Assembly: GCF_901000735.1 (NCBI RefSeq)
Contig: NC_081544.1
Span: 11,099,608 to 11,163,607 of the forward strand
DNA from: Corylus avellana
Lineage: Eukaryota > Streptophyta > Magnoliopsida > Fagales > Betulaceae
Length of the DNA stretch: 64,000 bases
Reading direction: 5' to 3'
The position numbers were made by a program, and so were the translations under genes. Shown piece after piece: positions 58,060 to 64,000 of this stretch. Numbering within the stretch: the stretch's first letter is position 1; every line of letters begins with the position of its first letter. The notes under the pieces were generated by a model that worked only from the letters and a program-made list of their open reading frames with translations, searched no databases and was not told where the DNA came from.

Positions 58060-58870
58060 GTCCAGAACGGGCATGTGACAGGGCTAAATGATAGCTCTTT
58101 GTTTTCTGTCAGGAACCGTGTAAGAATGGGACATGTAACAAGAAGTGTCTGTTTCCCCGTCAGAAGGTGCATCAGGATGGGACATGTAACGGGAAGTTAC
58201 TGTTTCCTCGTCAAAAGGTGCGTCAGGACGGGACATGTAATGGTAAGTTACTATTTCCTCGTCAGAAGATGTGTCAGGACGAGCATGTAACGGGAGGCTA
58301 CTGTTTCCTCGTCAGGAACCTCTTCTGGACGGGACATGTAATGGGACCAAAGTTGGACTCCCTGTTTTCTCGTCAGAACATACGTCATGATAGGCTCGTG
58401 ATGGATATTTAGATCTACTTTTTACTCTTTGCGTCTTAACGAGGATTAACTTCCGTTATGATGAAGATATCTCAAAATATCATATTTTGGCCTTCCCGTC
58501 CTAACAAAAGATAATCCCCGTTAAGACAGAAAGAAGTAAAATTTCAGATCTATAAATACCTGTCTTATTTTTAGAACTCTTTGAATCTCTCCATTTTTCA
58601 TTTATGCTCTTCTGAGTTTGGAGGTTCCCGGTGAAGAAAGTGTTGCTACTATCACTCATGGAAGTGATACCCTTCACCGTTGTTTGTACTAAGTAAGGCT
58701 ATCTAAAAGGTTTTGTGCATTCTCGCTTACTTGGGGCTTTTGTGCTGATTTCAAACCACGCTATACATATCACTCAACCGCAAAGAAGTCTGCCGAATGA
58801 TCGGTAAGGAGATGCACTCCGTGAAGATGGTCAAGATGAAGATAAGTTTGAAAGTTTGTTGTTCTTACTA
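58060..58870 (+). mobile_element. LTR-like region with tandem repeats and TATA box
   Basis: A tandem array (58109 to about 58380) is followed by an inverted pair (about 58437-58525, 'taacgaggattaac...ataatccccgttaaga'), a TATA box 'ctataaatac' (58551-58560) and a leader-like stretch ending around 'aaccgcaaagaagtctgccg' (58776). Upstream repeats plus a core promoter and transcribed leader are what an LTR U3-R region looks like. No second copy or pol gene is present in the window. Confidence 0.45.
58109..58380 (+). repeat. 51-bp tandem repeat array
   Basis: Unit starts at 58109, 58160, 58211, 58262, 58312 and 58373 (spacing 51, 51, 51, 50, 61). The unit is 'tcagaaggtgcgtcaggacg...acatgtaacgggaagttact...tttcctcg'. 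Because 51 is a multiple of 3 it produces an open frame with a 17-residue repeat (58075-58290), probably without meaning. Confidence 0.92.
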
Positions 58871-59306
58871 AGTCTAGAGGTCCTCTAGGGAGTGAGTATC
58901 GTCTAGTCTATAACTCTGAATCTTCATATAGTGATTTTTCGAGTTTGGCCAGCCCGAAATGGTTTTTTCCTTTGATTGATTCGAATGGTTTTTCACTTCG
59001 TCAAAAAATCTTATGTTGTGGTTGTGTGAATATTCTTTATTATTGTGTTGGTTTAATATTAAGCGTAACTGTTTATTTTCCTTATATAAACTACTTATGT
59101 GTTTGTTTTGGTGCACATACATTCAGGTAAAACTTCTTCTTTTAAGGGTACATGTTTTAGTAGAAATCTACTAGTGTTCTTGGTTTGTGGATTTTGAGCT
59201 AACTCATGTTTGCAAATTTGTTTTGTAGAGCTTTTAGGAAACCAGAAAACCAAGAAAAGAAGATATGGACCTAAAGTATGAAGTTAGAATGAAGATTCCA
59301 AAAGGA

Positions 59307-59402
59307 AAAACATTATCAGAATATTATATATGTTTTCAATAGTTAAATAGGAAATGAATATCCTTATTCTAAACATATATAATATTCTGACAATGTTTTC
59401 AA
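59307..59402. mobile_element. Short hairpin/MITE
   Basis: 'aaaacattatcagaatatta...tatgttt' (59306-59335) is repeated inverted at 59370-59400 ('aaacatatataatattctga...atgtttt') around a centre of about 35 bases. Confidence 0.75.
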
Positions 59403-59439
59403 CTTTAACTATTTTATTTAAATATTTGTTTTCAAATAT

Positions 59440-59700
59440 TAGTTTATTCTTTTTTTAACTATTAAAGAAAGAGAGAGAAACGAAAAGTAAAAAAGAAGAG
59501 AGAGAAATGAGTTGTTTAATTAATAAGTGAGTGGATGGTAATTTTTAATTTGGTGAGTACTGTTCACCTCACTACTTTTTTTTGTTAAAATAGTGAGATT
59601 GAAAAGTGGACATTTATACCATTTTGGTTAAATTGCATCACTAAAATAACCAAAAAATGATTTTGGTAACGCTGCAAGGAGTGCTCTAATAGTTCCTATG
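59440..59700. mobile_element. Half MITE ending 'ggagtgctctaat'
   Basis: A GA-rich left part, 'gtgagtactgttcacctcac' (itself a short hairpin) and an end 'aaggagtgctctaatag' recall the 'gaatgctctaag' end at 53881-53896. Left boundary not found. Confidence 0.4.
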
Positions 59701-60145
59701 AGAATAATTATTCTTACGAATATACCATTACCAAACAAAAGAATGACTATTATATAGAAATAACAATTCCATTTTAGAAGTCTATTTCGCAAACAAACGG
59801 GTCCTTAATGTTTTAAAAAAGTTAATAAGTTAAAAAAAAAAAAAAAAAAGTTCTCTAAGTAAATTTTAACTAAACATTTGTCAAGCAGGATGAGAATTCT
59901 ATTTTTCTTCTTAAAAGCGAAAGTCATCCATATATGATTAACAAGAATACCCAATTTTGTTGGTGCTAAAAGAAGAAGCATCCAAGGCCATAAAACAAAA
60001 GTGCTAATCAATAATCATCGCATCGAGATCACATCATTTTCAAAGAAAACCACACAATGGAACGTGACCAAGTGGAATTTCACGTTTTCTCATTCTTCGA
60101 CTACGGAATCCTTGGGACCTTTGGAAAAAGACAAATCATATAGCT

Positions 60146-60490
60146 GTGATTGTCTGGTTTAGACATTGCTACAAAAGTCAATTTCACTCTCTTTCTCTTG
60201 AGAAGACACCGGGAGCACGTGAAGCTATCGAATTATTTAGTACATCTGCAGCTACTGCCATTGCAGCAGTAGAGACATCCCTCCACTTCGTTGACTCAAG
60301 CGTTGCAGCAAAAAGGGCTCTCTCGCGGGGCGGTCTGGTGAAGGCCAATCTGCATAGGGGGCGTCTTTCTTTCAAATCGGTGGCCAATTTTCCAAGAGAT
60401 GTGCTGCGTTGAGACTGCCATTGCCCAGATCAGATCTACTTCTCCAACTTCTGTGCAAATCGACGAAGTCTTAGTCTCATTTCATGGTAG
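60146..60490 (+). other. Possible 5' exon of the transporter gene
   Basis: A GC-richer stretch with an 88-codon open frame (60146-60412) and a good donor-like 'atg|gtaggt' near 60484. A matching acceptor could be at about 61922 ('gagatag|gcataaag'), 120 bases before the transporter ATG. Many related plant genes have introns in the 5' leader. This is inferred from position and composition only; it could be a separate unknown gene or nothing. Confidence 0.3.
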
Positions 60491-60734
60491 GTGTAATTCT
60501 GTTATTCTCTCCATTGTACGCCTGCCATGTGTTTGCCAAATTTCCCAAGAGACCCATTTCTATCTTTGTTTCTTTTGTCTTTCCCTTGAAGAGCCAATGG
60601 GTGTTTTTTTTTTTTTTTTTTGCAAGATTCGATGCAAAATGTTTTGGGTGCTTTTCTAAAATATTTATTAGATTGACTAAATGGCGGAATTCTTTGTTTG
60701 AAACTGAATCTTTAATTGAACTGAACTGCAATTG

Positions 60735-61920
60735 AGACTAAATCTATGGGGTTTCTGGGTTTGGAAAATGAGGTGTTGGCTTTGAATTTGGATATTCTCC
60801 AGTTGAATCTTGGAAATTTGTCGATAAGTGCTTCATAATGTATGTTTAAGAGGTCAATTCAATTAATTCCATGGCTAAATGTTTGCTGAAATACTTTTTT
60901 GATAAGTTAGATGTTTGATGAAATACTTATCGCAAGTCAAGTATCTTTGGAACCGGACTAAACATTTTGTTAGTTGATAGTGTAGATATTGAAGTGTTTG
61001 CTTGTCCTCTGGAACTCTTAGATTTATATAAGATGCTTTAATGAGGACCTCTTAAGCAGTTGCCTACTTGTTGGAGATGTCGGTTATCTATATCAATTAT
61101 AAATTTCCCTTTGGATTGTGGTAATGGGACACGCCATATGGGGATGTGTTGTACATAAATGTGTTCATGAGTTCTTGTGCAGTGCTTGTTTTTCATTCTA
61201 AATCTTACGTGGGAAGCTCACTATACTGCCAATCCTAGTTCAAGATCAATGTTTTAATGTAGTTGAAACTTATGGTGTTTCAATACCCTTTTTCTTTTAT
61301 GATTTTATATGCAAGCAATTTTACTCACGACACAATTATATTTTTCCAATCCTTCTGTCCCTGGGCTATGATATTGTGGGCTGTTGCTCGAGTTAGATTT
61401 TGTTTCCATATAATCTCAAGTTTGAACAAATTTCCTTGTTGAATACTATATCAGATGTTCTACTTGCATCTTTTTTCAATCCCTTTCACGCTCTTCTGCC
61501 TAGTGTTTCTGGTGGAATCCATACTAATGAGGGGATGCCTCTGCAACAGTTGCAATTAAGCAGCTGTGTCGCACAGACACACCGATTGACGACTTTTGAC
61601 TGAGATATGCCAAATCATTTATTATCTGATGGTAATAGCAGTTTTCATCATCACATACGTGGGATCATATGACCATCCATTAGAATGAGATGGAAAGATT
61701 TGCTTCAGATTTTCATACAGAGATCACTTATCGTTTTAAGTAGTGGGGGTTCCTCCAATCTGTGTTTTCCATATTTTGGTATCTAGTGAACCATTTTATT
61801 ATATAGTCTTGGCTCTTTGTCTGAGATTTGTCTATATTTTTTTGCAAGTTGGTCTGTTTTGTTAATTTGCTATTGTTGCATGTATAACCTATATTGATTT
61901 TATTTTCCGATATATGAGAT
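60735..61920. other. Upstream region/possible leader intron of the transporter
   Basis: AT-rich, intron-like, with no coding motif. The plus-strand frame 61400-61603 is not recognisable. Confidence 0.35.
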
Positions 61921-62044
61921 AGGCATAAAGTTGCTGCCATCTTTTCTGAACCACTTGGAAGTAGATAAAGAGCTGTTTGGAGACAGGCTCATTTGAAGAA
62001 GACAGTTGACAGGGTAGATACGAAGACAAAACCAAAGGTGTAGT

Positions 62045-63373
62045 ATGAGGATGATGAAATTTCCAAGGCGTTACTTGATTGTCATTTTAACCTTCATCAG
62101 CACATCTGTTTGCTATATAGAACGTGTGGGCTTCTCTATTGCATATACGGCTGCAGCTGATGCTGCTAAGGTAAACCAATCAACTAAAGGAACAATACTT
62201 TCAACTTTCTACTGTGGATATGCCTGTTCACAGGTGCCTGGAGGATGGGTAGCTCAGAAAATTGGGGGAAGGAAGGTCCTCCTTGTTTCTTTTGTATTAT
62301 GGTCATTGACTTGTGCATTAGTCCCACTAGATCCTAATCGAGTTGTAGTTTTAGTGATTGCCCGCTTGCTTGTTGGTGTGGCACAAGGCTTCATTTTCCC
62401 CTCTATCCACACAGTTTTAGCACAGTGGGTTCCACCCCATGAAAGATCTAGATCAGTTTCTCTAACAATGTCTGGGATGTACCTTGGTGCGGCTGCGGGA
62501 ATGCTTTTCCTTCCAAGCCTGGTGAAGTATAGAGGGCCCCAATCTGTATTTCTTGCTGAGGCAGCATTAGGTGCCATGTGGTGTTTGCTGTGGTTCAATT
62601 ATGCTAGTGACCCTCCTCGGTCTGAACATCCAAAAGCCACTGCTGCTGGTTTTGGTGAATCTTTGTTGCCAGTCAAAGGAAGTCAGAAAATGAAAGTGGA
62701 GAACGGAGGATTTTCTGCCAAAACTGTCAACATCCCATGGAAGAAAATTTTATACAGCTTGCCGGTTTGGGCTATTGTGGTAAATAATTTCACCTTTCAT
62801 TATGCTTTGTATGTGTTGATGAACTGGCTGCCCACATACTTTGAACAAGGCCTGCAGCTTAGCCTTCAGGATATGGGCTCATCTAAAATGATGCCTTATT
62901 TCAACATGTTTATATTTTCAAATATTGGTGGGGTGGTTGCCGACCACTTAATCATTAAGAGAATTATGTCCGTGACCAAAATCCGGAAGCTATTAAACAC
63001 GGTAGGATTCTTAGTTGCTTCTCTTGCATTGATGGCAATTCCCGTCTTCAGAACTTCAGGTGGGGCTGTTTTTTGTTCTTCTATGGCTCTTGGTTTCTTG
63101 GCTCTAGGAAGAGCTGGGTTTGCAGTGAACCACATGGATATTGCTCCGAGATATGCGGGGATTGTGATGGGAGTTTCTAATACTGCTGGTACGTTTGCTG
63201 GCATTATTGGAGTTGATCTCACTGGGAGGCTTCTTGAAGCTGCAAAAACTGCAAATTCAGATCTTTCAAGTCCAGAAAGCTGGAGAACAGTGTTTTACAT
63301 ACCAGGGTTGCTCTGCATCTTTAGTACTGTGGTGTTTTTACTGTTTTCAACAGGGGAGAGAATTTTTGATTGA
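62045..63373 (+). CDS. PHT4;6-like anion (phosphate) transporter, MFS family
   Basis: 442 residues, intronless, closely resembling Arabidopsis PHT4;6 (At5g44370), a Golgi phosphate transporter of the SLC17-like major facilitator branch. It is thought to export phosphate released by glycosylation from the Golgi lumen. About 12 membrane segments are seen. The start is MRMMKFPRRYLIVILTFIST, with no transit peptide, unlike plastid PHT4 members. Signature stretches: CYIERVGFSIAYT (23-35), STFYCGYACSQVPGGW, RLLVGVAQGFIFPSIHTVLA, WVPPHERSRSVSL. A central loop (about 190-230) contains DPPRSEHPKA, then NNFTFHYALYVLMNWLPTYF and GRAGFAVNHMDIAPRYAGIV. The C-terminus is LLFSTGERIFD. The start could also be the Met at residue 3 or 4. 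The reading frame is intact. Confidence 0.94.
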   Translation: MRMMKFPRRYLIVILTFISTSVCYIERVGFSIAYTAAADAAKVNQSTKGTILSTFYCGYACSQVPGGWVAQKIGGRKVLLVSFVLWSLTCALVPLDPNRVVVLVIARLLVGVAQGFIFPSIHTVLAQWVPPHERSRSVSLTMSGMYLGAAAGMLFLPSLVKYRGPQSVFLAEAALGAMWCLLWFNYASDPPRSEHPKATAAGFGESLLPVKGSQKMKVENGGFSAKTVNIPWKKILYSLPVWAIVVNNFTFHYALYVLMNWLPTYFEQGLQLSLQDMGSSKMMPYFNMFIFSNIGGVVADHLIIKRIMSVTKIRKLLNTVGFLVASLALMAIPVFRTSGGAVFCSSMALGFLALGRAGFAVNHMDIAPRYAGIVMGVSNTAGTFAGIIGVDLTGRLLEAAKTANSDLSSPESWRTVFYIPGLLCIFSTVVFLLFSTGERIFD

Positions 63374-64000
63374 GTTAAACTTTGTTCCATGTAAAAGTCG
63401 CATCTCGCCAATACTCCATCACTCTCAAGGATTCAGTTTACATATGTTTGCTGATGGGTCTTCTGGTGCTTGTTCAGCATATTATTCTTTCAAGGAAGGG
63501 CATATGACCGATCAACAGCCCACAAAAGAATTTAAACGGTAGCTTGCCCTAGCTACTGAAATATATTCTTTAATTTTCCAATGTGAAGAATCTGTAACTT
63601 ATTTGTTTGTTTTATTGAATCACCATGCCTTAATCGAGCAGGTTTTATCTGGCTCATGAAGCATTGCATCTTTGTGACATGTTCAGCTGTAGTTTATTTG
63701 AATACACAGAAAACAGAGCTGCAGACCTGAGCAACCATATGATGTGGGTTTGTTGCATGGTTCATAGATATTTTTACCTTCGTTGTGGCTAAGATACTAT
63801 TTGATGTAATAATATTTTTGAACTGACATTTTCCTTAAAATGTCATGAAAGAGATTTGTTAATCAGATTATCTAAATTCATATGATTGGGTCCATCTTTG
63901 TCTTTGAAATTGAGGGCTGATGAGCTTAAACTGTGGAGCAGAAAAATTCCCAAGAACAATGCTGGATGAGTTGGGAAGTCCTTGTTGAAACGCTTCTTAT
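63374..64000 (+). other. 3' flank of the transporter gene
   Basis: Probable 3' untranslated region and downstream DNA; candidate polyadenylation contexts occur near 63810 ('gatgtaataatattttt'). No other gene seen to the window end. Confidence 0.4.

Noticed and set aside
58109..58380. CRISPR-like array
   Set aside because: Units are contiguous with no unique spacers, and the genome is a plant.
58075..58412. Protein with 17-residue repeats
   Set aside because: The open frame is an outcome of the 51-base tandem repeat; there is no start context, splice structure or known family.
62254..63222. Minus-strand frames within the transporter
   Set aside because: Shadows of the 442-residue transporter frame.

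Overview
The window is nuclear DNA of a flowering plant. Spliced genes with GT-AG introns, a chlorophyll a/b-binding gene, plastid-targeted proteins and plant-type retrotransposons show this. A woody rosid is my guess from repeat style only; I cannot name the species.

Five host genes are supported. (1) A nine-exon gene on the minus strand (21059-37960) for a PPM/PP2C-type phosphatase resembling Arabidopsis PP2C 62. (2) An intronless minus-strand RING-H2 membrane protein (39311-39796). (3) A two-exon plus-strand LHCB6/CP24 antenna gene (44108-45394). (4) A four-exon minus-strand plastid FabZ-type 3-hydroxyacyl-ACP dehydratase (46216-53150). (5) An intronless plus-strand PHT4;6-like anion transporter (62045-63373). 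Exon joins for the spliced genes were worked out by hand; every join keeps frame and the protein motifs run across it. Three of the five products (PP2C, CP24, FabZ) look plastid-directed, but they share no pathway or operon-like arrangement.

Region by region: 1-6000 is intergenic, with a TRIM and a small internally deleted Ty1/copia element. 6008-15640 is a nest: a non-LTR retroposon broken by a copia element, which itself holds a complete Cassandra TRIM with 5S rRNA-derived LTRs, a MITE and a probable 1.4-kb solo LTR. 15640-21000 is intergenic, with nested fold-back elements. 21059-37960 is the phosphatase gene, about 90% intron, holding a 5.56-kb LINE, other LINE pieces, a TRIM, a tRNA-type SINE and a perfect 70-bp palindrome. 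38000-43900 has the RING gene and fold-back elements. 44-53 kb has the convergent LHCB6 and FabZ genes. 53-60 kb is almost entirely MITEs, fold-back elements and minisatellites. 60-64 kb is the transporter locus.

I see no dedicated novel gene system. The striking content is mobile-element structure: a 5S-less TRIM sharing its internal domain with Cassandra, a series of long fold-back elements with unusual cores, and two near-perfect palindromes.
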